Notes: generated from the sequence alone by a model not told the origin. 64,000 nt of DNA from Gammaproteobacteria bacterium (GCA_025357835.1 JANYLM010000045.1:1-64000), one strand, 5' to 3'; counted from the first letter of the stretch, positions 34,877-43,981 are shown. Program-made: numbers and translations.

Positions 34877-36673
34877 ATGAGTCGAGATCGCCGATCTGCG
34901 TGTTCACTGGTCACACAAGTTGTGGCACTGGGAGTCATGCTGGCCACCTCACAAACTTACGCCTCCGAATTCCCCGCGACTCGCGGCGATCGCGCGAGCG
35001 GCTGGCTGCCACAATCTCGCTCTGAGGTTCTGGCTCGAAATGGGATGGTCGCGACCAGCCAGCCCCTGGCGGCGCAGGCAGGTCTGCAAATACTGAAGAA
35101 CGGCGGTAATGCCATCGACGCCGCTGTGGCGACCGCGGCCGTGATGAACGTGGTCGAGCCCGGCAGTGCGGGGATAGGCGGCGATGTCTTCGTCATCGCA
35201 TGGTTGGCGAAGGAGCAGCGGCTGGTGGCGTTGAACGGCAGCGGCCGGGCTCCCTCCGGCGCGACGCCGCAACACCTCGCCGAGCGCGGCTCCGCGAAAC
35301 GGATGCCGCTGCGTGGCATCGACTCGGTGACCGCTCCGGGAGCCGTCGATGCCTGGGATGTCTTGCTCAGGCGTGCCGGAACCTTGACGTTCAAGGAAGT
35401 ATTGCAGCCGGCTGCGGATCTTGCCGAACAGGGATTCGCGGTCAGTGAACGCATCCACAACGACTGGCTTTACGCTGCCGAGGTTCTGGGCGCGGACGCT
35501 GATTCGGTCAAAACCTACCTGGTCGACGGCAAGCCCCCGGCCACCTATGGCGTGTTTCGCAATCCGGACCTTGCGCACGCGTTTCACGTTCTGCAGGCGC
35601 AAGGGCGGAATGCGTTCTATCAGGGCGAGATCGCTGCGGCCATCCTGGCGAAATCGCACACGCTCGGCGGAACCTTCACCGCGGCGGATCTGGCCAACAC
35701 CCGAGCGGATTGGGTGTCGCCGATCAGCACGAACTATCATGGCTACGATGTGTTCGAGTTTCCGCCCAATACTCAAGGCTTCGCGGTTTTGGAAATGCTG
35801 AACATTCTCGAGGTCTGTGCGCCCAAGCTGGGTGTCAACCTCGCGGCCTTAAGTCCCAAGTCGGCACTTTACTGGCATGTACTCATCGAGGCTAAGAAGC
35901 TCGCCTATGCAGACCTGTACGCCTACAACGCCGACCCGCAGTTTGCACAGATCCCCGTGGCTAAGCTCATCTCCAAGAGCTACGCGGCCGAGCAATGCCG
36001 GCGCATCGATTTACACAAGGCGAGTACGCCCGAGGCCAAAGGCGATCCAGTCGGAGGCACGGTTTATTTGGTGACGGCCGATCGCTGGGGCAATATGGTG
36101 TCGTTCATCTACAGCATCTACGACAGCTTCGGCTCCGGTATTACGGTGCCGGGCTACGGCTTCGTGCTGAACGATCGCGCCGCCCTGTTTTCTCTGGACT
36201 CGCGCAGCCCGAATCTCCTGGCACCCGGCAAACGCCCCTTCCACACCCTGTTGCCGGGATTCGTGATGAAGGACGGGCGGCCGCTCACGGCATTCGGCCT
36301 CATGGGCGGCGGCCAGCAAGCGCAGGGACATGCGCAGGTGTTGATCAATATGATCGATCTGGGCGCCAATGTACAAGCCGCCAGCGATGCCGCACGCTTC
36401 GCGCACGCCCAAGCTACGAACACCCTGCAACTGGAATCGAATCTCTATGACTTAGTGGGGTCGCAATTGAAAGCGCTTGGCCACTCGGTAGTCTCCGCGA
36501 ACGGCGAGGACATGGGCGGCTACCAGGCCATTTCGTTCACCCCCTCCACGCATCCATCCGCGGCCGCCTCGGCCGACGGTGCGGCACACGGCGCGTCGGT
36601 CCCAGTGCCCATCGATGGCGTCTACCGCGGCGCATCGGATCATCGCAAAGATGGACAGGCGGTTGGTTGGTAG
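34877..36673 (+). CDS. ggt: Gamma-glutamyltransferase
   Basis: The enzyme transfers or hydrolyses the gamma-glutamyl bond of glutathione in the periplasm after self-cleavage into two subunits. The 598-residue precursor has a signal peptide (VVALGVMLATSQTYA), MVATSQPLAAQAGLQILKNG, GGNAIDAAVATAAVM, and the autoprocessing site GDPVGGTVYLVTADRWGN, where the Thr in GGT becomes the N-terminus of the small subunit. The conserved GYGFVLNDRAALF and LMGGGQQAQGHAQVL (oxyanion and substrate glycines) follow. A C-terminal extension (about 560-598) is polar and Ala-rich. Confidence 0.93.
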   Translation: MSRDRRSACSLVTQVVALGVMLATSQTYASEFPATRGDRASGWLPQSRSEVLARNGMVATSQPLAAQAGLQILKNGGNAIDAAVATAAVMNVVEPGSAGIGGDVFVIAWLAKEQRLVALNGSGRAPSGATPQHLAERGSAKRMPLRGIDSVTAPGAVDAWDVLLRRAGTLTFKEVLQPAADLAEQGFAVSERIHNDWLYAAEVLGADADSVKTYLVDGKPPATYGVFRNPDLAHAFHVLQAQGRNAFYQGEIAAAILAKSHTLGGTFTAADLANTRADWVSPISTNYHGYDVFEFPPNTQGFAVLEMLNILEVCAPKLGVNLAALSPKSALYWHVLIEAKKLAYADLYAYNADPQFAQIPVAKLISKSYAAEQCRRIDLHKASTPEAKGDPVGGTVYLVTADRWGNMVSFIYSIYDSFGSGITVPGYGFVLNDRAALFSLDSRSPNLLAPGKRPFHTLLPGFVMKDGRPLTAFGLMGGGQQAQGHAQVLINMIDLGANVQAASDAARFAHAQATNTLQLESNLYDLVGSQLKALGHSVVSANGEDMGGYQAISFTPSTHPSAAASADGAAHGASVPVPIDGVYRGASDHRKDGQAVGW

Positions 36674-36704
36674 TCATTGCTCCGCAACTGAAAGGAACCC
36701 GACA

Positions 36705-37166
36705 ATGAAAGCATGGACCTTTGCGGCAACGCTCGCCTTGTTCACTTTCGCGCTCGCCGGAATTCCAGCCGCAAGCTCGCATTCGGCCGACCTGCAATCG
36801 CCGGTCGGCCTATGGAAAACCGTCGATGATAAGACGGCAATGCCCCGTGCCATGGTGCGGGTCTACCTGCAGGACGGGAAGTACTTCGGACGGATCGAAC
36901 AGAGCTTCACGCCGGGCGCCGAAACGCGTGTGTGCTCGGCGTGTTCGGACGAGCGCAAGAATCAGCCCATCATCGGGCTCCTGATCATACGCAACGTAAA
37001 CTTGCGCGATGGCGAATACGGCGGCGGCGACATTCTCGACCCCGACAACGGCTCCGTGTACCGCTGCAAATTCCATCTCGAGAATGACGGCGCAACTTTA
37101 GTGGTGCGCGGTTTCATCGGCATTTCGCTGCTGGGTCGATCGCAGACGTGGCAGCGGCAAAACTGA
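36705..37166 (+). CDS. Secreted DUF2147 protein
   Basis: The 153-residue precursor has a signal peptide (AATLALFTFALAGIPAASS) and the DUF2147 core: SPVGLWKTVDD at the start, GKYFGRIEQSF, CSACSDERKNQPIIGLLI with a Cys pair, LRDGEYGGGDILDPDNGSVYRCKF and LVVRGFIGISLLGRSQTW. Homologues are small periplasmic beta-barrel-like proteins without established function. AAAGGAA lies upstream of ATG 36705. It follows ggt by 31 bases and may be co-transcribed. Confidence 0.87.
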   Translation: MKAWTFAATLALFTFALAGIPAASSHSADLQSPVGLWKTVDDKTAMPRAMVRVYLQDGKYFGRIEQSFTPGAETRVCSACSDERKNQPIIGLLIIRNVNLRDGEYGGGDILDPDNGSVYRCKFHLENDGATLVVRGFIGISLLGRSQTWQRQN

Positions 37167-37215
37167 ACTCGGGAATTTCCTCCTCCAGTTCGCGCCTTAC
37201 GCGCCGCCGGATACT

Positions 37216-37989
37216 TTATCGAATTCTCATGCCGATGCGGCGCCAATCCGGCCAACCGGGCATTCGCCAGTTCATCCATATCCGGACCGCGTGTCCTACG
37301 AGGTTCTGTTCAGGGACTAGGCCCACGCGTCCGAAGCGGCTATCGTCGCTGTCGTTGCGATTGTCGCCCATGAAGAAATAGTGCCCGGCGGGTACCACGG
37401 TCTCGAAATCCTTGGCGTCGCGGTTGGCTGCGAGCATGATGCTGTGAGGCTGTGGCCCGAGCCGTTCGAGCGCGAGGTCAGCGCCTGTAAAACCATATCC
37501 CCCGGAATAGACCCCGTCGAAATTCATCGGGATCGGCGCTCCGTTGATGGTGATGCGGTTGTCGCGCACCACGACGTGGTCTCCCGGTAACCCAATCAAG
37601 CGCTTGATAAAATGAATAGACGGTTCCGAGGGCAGCCTAAACACGATGACATCGCCGCGCTGCGGCTCGCCCACCGGCACGATTTTGGTATTGATCAAAG
37701 GCAGCCGCAGCCCATAGGAGAATTTATCGACGAAGATGAAATCTCCGTCGACCAATCCCGGCATCATGGACGCCGACGGTATGCGAAACGGTTCGAACAC
37801 GAATGCGCGAACCACCAGCACGATTAAAATGACCGGAAAGAATGAGCGCGCGTAGTACACCCAGAGCGGCTCTCGAACGATCAGGCCCTCGGCGCGGCTC
37901 TGCCGCCTCGCCTTGAAGACCGCCCTATCGGCCACCAGTATGCTGCCGGCCGCGATGAACAGCAGGGTAAAAACACCGGAGAGATCCAT
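37216..37989 (-). CDS. lepB: Signal peptidase I
   Basis: LepB removes signal peptides from exported proteins at the outer face of the inner membrane. The 257-residue protein has an N-terminal membrane segment (GVFTLLFIAAGSILVA), a second one (VILIVLVVRAFVF), the catalytic Ser in RIPSASMMPGL, the catalytic Lys in FIKRLIGLPGDHV, and the boxes D/E VPAGHYFFMGDNRNDSDDSR. These are canonical. It is not next to lepA, rnc or era as in many Gammaproteobacteria, so it may be an additional copy or the sole copy in a rearranged locus. Confidence 0.93.
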   Translation of the reverse strand: MDLSGVFTLLFIAAGSILVADRAVFKARRQSRAEGLIVREPLWVYYARSFFPVILIVLVVRAFVFEPFRIPSASMMPGLVDGDFIFVDKFSYGLRLPLINTKIVPVGEPQRGDVIVFRLPSEPSIHFIKRLIGLPGDHVVVRDNRITINGAPIPMNFDGVYSGGYGFTGADLALERLGPQPHSIMLAANRDAKDFETVVPAGHYFFMGDNRNDSDDSRFGRVGLVPEQNLVGHAVRIWMNWRMPGWPDWRRIGMRIR

Positions 37990-38003
37990 AGTTTAGGAGA
38001 CCG

Positions 38004-38528
38004 TCACTTGTTGAGACAGACACAGGCCGGTGTCCGGCATGAGTCCCCTCGAGTGGTATCCGCCCAAGTAAGGGTTCCTACTCCGAGGGCGATCACCCCG
38101 AATGCCAGCATCAAAGCATTGATCGCCGCCTGTCCCTGCCTAGGCTTGTCAACTCGCATCGACACAAGAAAGCCGATAACCACGACGGCCATCAACACGA
38201 TGAGGATGCTGCCAAAGGTGTGATTCATCATTTCTGCAAGAGAATGAGTGCGACGGGCCTGGTCCACGATGACGACCAGCGCCAGCACGGCCGCGGTCTC
38301 GGCAAGTTGCCGCGACACTATTTTGTGGACTGCCGCCCACGGCATCGTCTGAATGGCGCGAACCCTGGCGATCAGAATCGCCGCGGTTACCTGCTTCCAG
38401 TACCACACTGCGTTTCCGCCCTGCCGATATTGCTCGATCAAGTCTCCCGCCAGCGAATCACCGTGATACGGAGAGCCGCATTTCTTGAGGAGCCACGTTG
38501 CCAATTGAGGTGGTGTACGTTCGATCAT
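38004..38528 (-). CDS. Permease-prefix-domain membrane protein paired with PadR
   Basis: The 174-residue protein begins with PPQLATWLLKKCGSPYHGDSLAGDLIEQYRQGGNAVWYWKQV, of which the LAGDLIEQYRQGG part is the conserved core of the permease prefix domain found at the N-terminus of large ABC-type (ADOP) permeases. Three membrane helices follow (about 75-90, 105-122, 135-155). No MacB-type permease core is present, so this is a stand-alone version. Its start overlaps the PadR stop (ATGA), a pairing seen for ADOP genes too. It may work as a small membrane component or modulator; function unknown. Confidence 0.72.
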   Translation of the reverse strand: MIERTPPQLATWLLKKCGSPYHGDSLAGDLIEQYRQGGNAVWYWKQVTAAILIARVRAIQTMPWAAVHKIVSRQLAETAAVLALVVIVDQARRTHSLAEMMNHTFGSILIVLMAVVVIGFLVSMRVDKPRQGQAAINALMLAFGVIALGVGTLTWADTTRGDSCRTPACVCLNK

Positions 38529-38860
38529 ACGGTTTCACCTTCCAGCGACGACAAGCCGCTCGAGAGCCGCTGCAGCGTTCGATGCGCATCGCGCGCTTCC
38601 CGAAGGCCTGCCGCGGTTGGTTTGAAATAGGTTCGCGCTCGGCCGCCACGCTCCGCGGTAGGCTCCCCAAGCGCGGCATTGACGAATCCCTTCTTTTCGA
38701 GCCGCTCGAGTGCGGCGTAGACACTCGCCAGCGCGACCTCGCGCCCACTCTTGGCCGCGATCTCGCGCGAGATGAGTACGCCGTAAGCATCTTGTGCTGG
38801 GCGAATCACCGCCAGCAGCACCATGAGTTCCAATTGCCCCAGGTATTCGCGCTTTCTCAT
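38525..38860 (-). CDS. PadR family transcriptional regulator
   Basis: The 111-residue winged-helix protein matches PadR: EYLGQLELMVLLAV, DAYGVLISREIAAKSGREVALASVYAALERLEKKGFV and the C-terminal GGRARTYFKPTAAG. These regulators repress their own operon and neighbours. ATG 38860 gives the normal N-terminus; in-frame ATG 38896 adds twelve residues without match. A near-palindrome lies ten bases upstream. The 3' end overlaps the membrane-protein gene by four bases, so they form one unit. Confidence 0.88.
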   Translation of the reverse strand: MRKREYLGQLELMVLLAVIRPAQDAYGVLISREIAAKSGREVALASVYAALERLEKKGFVNAALGEPTAERGGRARTYFKPTAAGLREARDAHRTLQRLSSGLSSLEGETV

Positions 38861-38869
38861 ATCTTCCAC

Positions 38870-38886
38870 AATAACGAGGTTATCGT
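38870..38886. promoter_or_regulatory. Candidate PadR autoregulatory operator
   Basis: CAATAAC-GAG-GTTATCG is an inverted repeat with six of seven arm positions paired around a 3-base centre. It ends ten bases before the padR start codon, where a bound repressor would block transcription or initiation. No second copy is seen in the neighbourhood. Confidence 0.5.
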
Positions 38887-38908
38887 AAAAACACAATAGA
38901 GGTTCGCC

Positions 38909-39478
38909 TTAGGGCTCAGCTGGCCGTGTCTGCCTCTTGATCCACTCGTCGAATGCTTTGAGAAACTTGAGGAAGAATTCTCGGGTCGCGGGATTAGCGA
39001 ATTCTCCGGACGCATCAAATAGGCTTGCAGCGTGCCCGATGTAGGCCTCCGGTTGTTGCAGAGTCGGCATGTTCAGAGACACCAGGGATTGACGTAGATG
39101 CTGATTCGCCCCGAATGCACCCATGGCCCCGGGGGAAACACTGACGACAGCGGCTGGCTTGCCGCCCCATGCACTTGCCCCTGAGGGGCGCGAGCCCACG
39201 TCCAGCGCATTCTTGAGCACTCCGGGAACCGAGCGGTTGTACTCGGGAGTTGCGAACAGCACGGCATCCGCGCGCTTGATGCGGCTGCGAAAACTCACCC
39301 AGGGTGCGGGTGCCGCGGGCTCCTCGTCTTGATTGTAAAGCGACAATTCGCGAATCTCGACAATCTCTATTTTCATCGATGTCGGTGCCAAGGCATCGAA
39401 TGAACGCACTAGACGACGGGTGAAGGAATCACTGCGCAGGCTGCCGACAAGCGCGACCACATCAAAGGGCTTTTCCAT
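38909..39478 (-). CDS. NADPH-dependent FMN reductase family protein
   Basis: The 189-residue protein is a flavodoxin-like reductase (ChrR/YieF, azoreductase type). It starts with VVALVGSLRSDSFTRRLVRSF (FMN phosphate-binding loop) and contains ATPEYNRSVPGVLKNALDVGSRP, the typical TPEYNxSxPGxLKNAxDW box, plus KPAAVVSVSPGAMGAFGAN. It would reduce quinones, chromate or azo compounds using FMN. GGAGGAA precedes the start, with a 7-bp hairpin (39491-39508) just upstream of it. It lies 48 bases upstream of the padR unit on the same strand. Confidence 0.9.
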   Translation of the reverse strand: MEKPFDVVALVGSLRSDSFTRRLVRSFDALAPTSMKIEIVEIRELSLYNQDEEPAAPAPWVSFRSRIKRADAVLFATPEYNRSVPGVLKNALDVGSRPSGASAWGGKPAAVVSVSPGAMGAFGANQHLRQSLVSLNMPTLQQPEAYIGHAASLFDASGEFANPATREFFLKFLKAFDEWIKRQTRPAEP

Positions 39479-39711
39479 ATCTAGTTCCTCCGCTCCGATA
39501 CCGGAGCGCTATCCAACGGCGAAACGAGCGCATCAACCCAGATCGCATCCAGCCAGGCCTGTCATTGGGGTGCCTCGCTTTGCTACTACGCTTGGCCGCT
39601 CTGGAAATTCTCGACCAAGTCTTTTCTATTTGATTGTTGTCAGAGCTTCGCCTAACGACAATACCCCGATGACGGTCGCTCGGCCCGCTTAACGGGGCGC
39701 CTCGGCCTGCA

Positions 39712-40029
39712 CTATCGACATCTCCTGGGCCGGTAACCGTCGCGCTCTGCGTTCGCGACGTCCGGGTAACGGCGCAGCACGTCGCGGGCGGCCGAGATGA
39801 TCACCGCGCCGCGCGCGAGGTCGCCGGGCTGCGCAGGCGCGCGGCGGCTCATCTGCATGTGCGTGCCCATCGCCTCCACGGGCACCGTGGTGCGATCGTT
39901 GTCCCCGCTAATCCAACGCAGCAGGCGCGCCCATACAGGCACTGCCGCCCTCGCGCTCGAGGCGGTGCCGGCGAGGAGCGCGATCATCATCATGCTGCGC
40001 GCGACTGAGAAACGAAGAAGACCGGACAT
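39712..40029 (-). CDS. Small secreted protein, possibly C-terminally truncated
   Basis: The 105-residue protein has a signal peptide (SMMMIALLAGTASSARA) and a good ribosome site (GGAGACGG before the ATG). Its mature part contains DVLRRYPDVANAERDGYRP, reminiscent of the start of a conserved periplasmic domain, but the frame ends six residues later with RRCR. This suggests the remaining domain was lost and the gene may be a remnant. I do not recognise a family. It stands alone, convergent to nothing and divergent from the FG-GAP gene. Confidence 0.5.
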   Translation of the reverse strand: MSGLLRFSVARSMMMIALLAGTASSARAAVPVWARLLRWISGDNDRTTVPVEAMGTHMQMSRRAPAQPGDLARGAVIISAARDVLRRYPDVANAERDGYRPRRCR

Positions 40030-40345
40030 CGCCGTCTCCTTTTGCCGCGGGCCGTCTTGCGCGCCTTCGGCCTGTCAATCAGCCACAGTGTAACTCTGGG
40101 TGGACTCTGCCGCAAAACAGACAAATCGGCTTTCGCGTTGGTCCTTTGGGCGGGAACGCTTGGTCCCTCTGCAATCGATGGCCGCTTCGGGAGCGCTGAC
40201 TAGTGACAGGACCACATTGTGCCTCCAAGTATGACTGGCGTGCGCTCCGCCCCTCCCATTTGGGAGTGGCGGTCACAGTGCGGGCCGTGTTGAAGTTGCG
40301 CCGAAGTTTCACCCGGCGAAAACGCATCAGCATTGGGGAGCTGTG
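40030..40345. other. Intergenic region upstream of the FG-GAP protein gene
   Basis: This 316-base gap separates a minus-strand secreted protein from the plus-strand FG-GAP gene. I see no conserved coding frame, no RNA gene and no strong promoter consensus. A minus-strand frame of 84 codons (40079-40333) shows no recognisable family and no signal. GGGGAG at 40335-40340 is the ribosome site of the following gene. Confidence 0.5.
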
Positions 40346-43300
40346 ATGAGAAATTGCAAAGCCATTGTAACACTAGGGATCATCGGTGCAATTCTCATTG
40401 TGCCCGCGGTCGGCGCAATCGTAGTGCCTGCCATGCTTGCGGCCACCAACAACATTGACGCGGCGCGAATCGCGGCGGTTGAGCGGCAGCACCCCAATTT
40501 CACCGTCGAGCAGCGAGTGGCAGCGATGGCAGAGATCCAATCTGAATTGCATCCCCAGTGGAAAAATTTGTCGTGGTCCGCGCGGCTCGAAAGAACGGCT
40601 TTGTTCGTCGCGCGTTTAGTGCAACAACAATATGCTGCGTCGACTTCGGTCGCGGCGCCATTTGTGGGCAATCAGACCGTAATCAATAATTCCTCGGGTG
40701 GCCTGATTGCGTTGCTACGCCAGGGTAACTGCTCGCTGTCCATGTATACCGGTACGTACATGTTGGGTACAACGCCAAGTGTCCAATATTCTACGCCGAC
40801 AACAAATTACGAAATAATACTGCATAACGCGGCTGGGCTTTCGACGCAGGCTAATGTCTTTGCCAAGGGTTGCGTCGATCCGACCCTCGGGATCGGCTCG
40901 AGACGCGGCGCGTATCTCGGCGAAACAGCGCAGGGCTTGTATTTGCTGGCCGGAAGCGGCTATGACTCGCCTAAGTCCGCGAATGCGCTCTTTTCGGGGA
41001 CGGTCAATCCGAATTCGACGAGCGTGCAGTCAGGCTATTCCGCGGACCTGTCGCTTCCCGGCATCAGCACAACTGCCGCGGGTGATTTGAATGGGGACGG
41101 ATTGGCCGATGTCGTCGGTCTTAGTGCTTCATCGGCATCCATAGGCGTGTGGCTAGCCAACTCCAACGGCACCCTCGGGACACCAACCTTCTACACGCTG
41201 ACTGGCGCTGCGGCGGGGACGGTAACCGAAGCCGTGGTAGTCGCCGACGTGAACGGCGATGGCAAAATAGATGTCGTGGTGGCGACCTGCAATCAGGCGA
41301 GCTGCACGTCATCATCAGGCCAGGAGCAAATTTGGGTCTTTACCGGCAAAGGCGACGGGACGCTGAATGGCGCACAACCCTTTATGGTCCCAACACCCGG
41401 CAACTACAGCATGCACAACCTCATTGCTGCGGACTTGCGGGCTACAGGGCATCCGGATCTTGTGGGGTCGAATGGCCAGGTACTACTCAATAGCGGTACC
41501 GGAACATTCACGATCGGCAGTTCGGCGTTCACACCAGGCATCGCGACGTCGGCCTATGGACCGAATTTGGCGGCAGGCGACTTCAACAATGACGGCAAAC
41601 TCGACCTCGCGGTCGGCAATGGCATGACCATCCAGATCTACATCGGCAAGGGCGACGCCACTTTCACAGTCGGCAACACGTACGCATCTATTAACGACGT
41701 AGGATATTTGACTGCCACCGATTTGGACGGTGACGGCAACACAGATCTGTACGTCGGACTGGCCAACGGTGGGGCCTTCGGCGGCGACCAGTTTGCATTG
41801 CATCAGGCTTACGCGATGATGGGCAACGGCGACGGCAGCTTTCAGGGCGCCCCTTCGGAGCCCTTTACATACAATGGGTCCAATGCGGCCGACCTGAACG
41901 CAGACAAGAAATTGGATTTCGTCGGCGTTGGCGCCGGTGGTTTCACCACCTATGTCGGCAACGGTAAGGGTGGCTTCAATGCCAAGGCGACGGTTGCAAT
42001 CTCACCGATCACCATTGGCGGCCAGCAAACCGCGGTGACGGGCGGCATCGATTCCTATGCCCTAGGCGATATCAACGGCGACGGTATTCCAGATTTAGCC
42101 TACATCGTCGCGGGATTCACTGTAAAGAACAGTACAACTCTGGTCGACGTGCCTGGCGTATTCATTGCCATCGGTGATGGTAAGGGCGGATTTGCTGCGC
42201 CCGCCTTTTATCCGGTCGCGAGCACTTTGGCCAATCCTGATTTTGATACCGGTTGGTCGATCTCGAATCTGCATCTGGCGGATCTCAATCGCGATGGAAA
42301 AGCGGATCTCACTTATAACTATGTGACTTCCAGCCACGCAACTGGCAATAATAATTTCGGCACCGTTGTGCAACTGGGCAATGGTGACCTTACGTTTCGG
42401 ACACCGCAAGTGATCCCTTACTACTCGACTCCCACCACCCCCTTTCCGAACCTTGAGAGAACTTCAAATGTGCAACTTATCGCAGATTTGAATAAAGATG
42501 GAATCCCTGATCTGATCTTTGTAGCGAAATCGCCGACCATCGATCACACTTTGTCAGCCTATGTCTCCACCATTCAGGTCGCTCTTGGCAAGGGTGATGG
42601 CAGCTTTTCTACGCCGACAACTGTTACCGGACCGGCTATCCTGGTGTCCGCCTTCAATGCTGCTGCTTCCGCTGCCGTCGCAGTTGGCGACATGAATGGT
42701 GACGGCATACCGGACTTGATTGCTCTCGGATCCAATTCATCCTACAACGTGCAGCTTGCGGTTGCGTTGGGCAACGGCGACGGCACTTTCAAAGCGCCAA
42801 TCCTGACCAACTACAGCGCGCAATATCTCAGCACCGCACAAGGCATCGCAGTTGGCGACTTCAATGGTGACGGCAAGCTTGATGTGGCCATATCCGACCC
42901 ATTCACCGCGTCCAATAGCGGAATATCGCTTGGAAACGGCGATGGCACCGTGCAGACAATCGCGCAGGCCGGGGGCCTGGTTGCAGGAGGCCTCCCAGGC
43001 CAAAACATTGCCCTGACGATCCATGGTCCAGGTCTGGCAGTTGACTTAAACGGTGATGGAAAGGCCGATCTGCTGTTCGGTGCGACACTACTTTTAAGCC
43101 AGACCGCCAACACCGGTGGCTCGGCCGACACGACAACCTTGGCCGCTGCGCCCAACACCGTCACGGTGGGCCAGACCGTGACGCTGACGGCGACAGTCGC
43201 CTCGGCCACCGGTACGCCTACGGGAAGCGTCAACTTCCTGGACGGAACCACAGTGCTGGGGAGCGGCGCATTGACCGCACAGGGCACGGCCACCTTCTCC

Positions 43301-43948
43301 AGCACTGCGCTCGCGGCGGGAACGCACTCACTGACCGCACAATATAGCGGCGACAGCATGTTTGCCGCCGGCACCTCGAGCGTGGTGAGCCTGGTGGTGA
43401 CTGCCGCCATGCCCGATTTCGCGATCGCAGCGAGCCCCGGGTCAGGCTCGGTCGCCGCGGGCACCTCGGCCACAACGGCGCTCAGCCTCATGCCCAGCGG
43501 CGGCTTTACGGGAACGGTAACGTTGGCATGCTCGGGCTTACCCGCCGGCGCCGCATGCAGTTTTTCGCCAGCGTCCGTCGCTGTGAATGGCGCAGCCTCG
43601 ACCTCGACACTGACGATTTCGACGCTGGCGATGGCTGCGCAAATGCTGACATCGCCCCCGGGCCACAGCCTGGATCCCTTCTTGCCCACCGGCACTGTAC
43701 TCGCGGGAACGGTGACACCGTTCATCGCTCGGCGCCGGCGTAGACAGCGTGCGCGTTCGGGTTCAGCGCTGGCGTGGCTGGGATTGCTGGCGATCTGCGC
43801 AGGATCCTTGCAAGGTTGCCATCACGGCGGGAGTGGCGGTGGATCGGGGCACAGCCGCGCAACACCCGCCGGGACATACACCGTGACGGTGACGGCGACT
43901 TCCGGGTCCACAAGTCATTCGCTGACTTATGCGCTGACGGTGACCTGA
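40346..43948 (+). CDS. Large FG-GAP repeat surface protein with Ig-like domain
   Basis: The 1200-residue protein has a signal-anchor-like N-terminus (IVTLGIIGAILIVPAVGAIVVPAML) and many FG-GAP/VCBS repeats between about 230 and 920, each with a calcium-binding DxNxDGxxD-type loop (GDLNGDGLADVVGL, ADVNGDGKIDVVVA, GDFNNDGKLDLAVG). Residues about 930-1010 form an Ig-like Big domain (NTVTVGQTVTLTATVASATGTPTG), followed by a second domain of the type GGFTGTVTLACSGLPAGA. Near 1130-1155 is a hydrophobic segment preceded by an arginine run (IARRRRRQR) and followed by Gly/His/Ser and a last beta-strand block. Architecture suits a surface or secreted adhesion protein. GGGGAG precedes ATG 40346. Confidence 0.85.
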   Translation: MRNCKAIVTLGIIGAILIVPAVGAIVVPAMLAATNNIDAARIAAVERQHPNFTVEQRVAAMAEIQSELHPQWKNLSWSARLERTALFVARLVQQQYAASTSVAAPFVGNQTVINNSSGGLIALLRQGNCSLSMYTGTYMLGTTPSVQYSTPTTNYEIILHNAAGLSTQANVFAKGCVDPTLGIGSRRGAYLGETAQGLYLLAGSGYDSPKSANALFSGTVNPNSTSVQSGYSADLSLPGISTTAAGDLNGDGLADVVGLSASSASIGVWLANSNGTLGTPTFYTLTGAAAGTVTEAVVVADVNGDGKIDVVVATCNQASCTSSSGQEQIWVFTGKGDGTLNGAQPFMVPTPGNYSMHNLIAADLRATGHPDLVGSNGQVLLNSGTGTFTIGSSAFTPGIATSAYGPNLAAGDFNNDGKLDLAVGNGMTIQIYIGKGDATFTVGNTYASINDVGYLTATDLDGDGNTDLYVGLANGGAFGGDQFALHQAYAMMGNGDGSFQGAPSEPFTYNGSNAADLNADKKLDFVGVGAGGFTTYVGNGKGGFNAKATVAISPITIGGQQTAVTGGIDSYALGDINGDGIPDLAYIVAGFTVKNSTTLVDVPGVFIAIGDGKGGFAAPAFYPVASTLANPDFDTGWSISNLHLADLNRDGKADLTYNYVTSSHATGNNNFGTVVQLGNGDLTFRTPQVIPYYSTPTTPFPNLERTSNVQLIADLNKDGIPDLIFVAKSPTIDHTLSAYVSTIQVALGKGDGSFSTPTTVTGPAILVSAFNAAASAAVAVGDMNGDGIPDLIALGSNSSYNVQLAVALGNGDGTFKAPILTNYSAQYLSTAQGIAVGDFNGDGKLDVAISDPFTASNSGISLGNGDGTVQTIAQAGGLVAGGLPGQNIALTIHGPGLAVDLNGDGKADLLFGATLLLSQTANTGGSADTTTLAAAPNTVTVGQTVTLTATVASATGTPTGSVNFLDGTTVLGSGALTAQGTATFSSTALAAGTHSLTAQYSGDSMFAAGTSSVVSLVVTAAMPDFAIAASPGSGSVAAGTSATTALSLMPSGGFTGTVTLACSGLPAGAACSFSPASVAVNGAASTSTLTISTLAMAAQMLTSPPGHSLDPFLPTGTVLAGTVTPFIARRRRRQRARSGSALAWLGLLAICAGSLQGCHHGGSGGGSGHSRATPAGTYTVTVTATSGSTSHSLTYALTVT

Positions 43949-43956
43949 GCCTGTCG

Positions 43957-43981
43957 TAAAAAGGGAAGCGCTGCAGCGCTT
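43957..43981 (-). terminator. Minus-strand terminator facing away from the LuxR remnant
   Basis: The 16-base palindrome AAGCGCTGCAGCGCTT (43966-43981) is followed on the minus strand by CCCTTTTT. It sits 41 bases past the last stop codon of the LuxR-like remnant and would end its transcript. On the plus strand no T-run follows, so it does not serve the FG-GAP gene as a normal terminator. Confidence 0.65.

Noticed and set aside
40079-40333. 84-codon minus-strand frame in the spacer before the FG-GAP gene
   Set aside because: No ribosome site, no family resemblance, and unusual composition; treated as non-coding.
41080-43080. Periodic GGCGACGG-type motifs as a DNA repeat array or CRISPR
   Set aside because: They are the codons of the calcium-binding loops of FG-GAP repeats; spacing and sequence vary and no spacer-repeat structure exists.
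42811-43725. 304-codon minus-strand frame opposite the FG-GAP gene
   Set aside because: Pro/Val/Ala-rich low-complexity translation typical of antisense frames of Thr/Gly-rich repeats; no family features.
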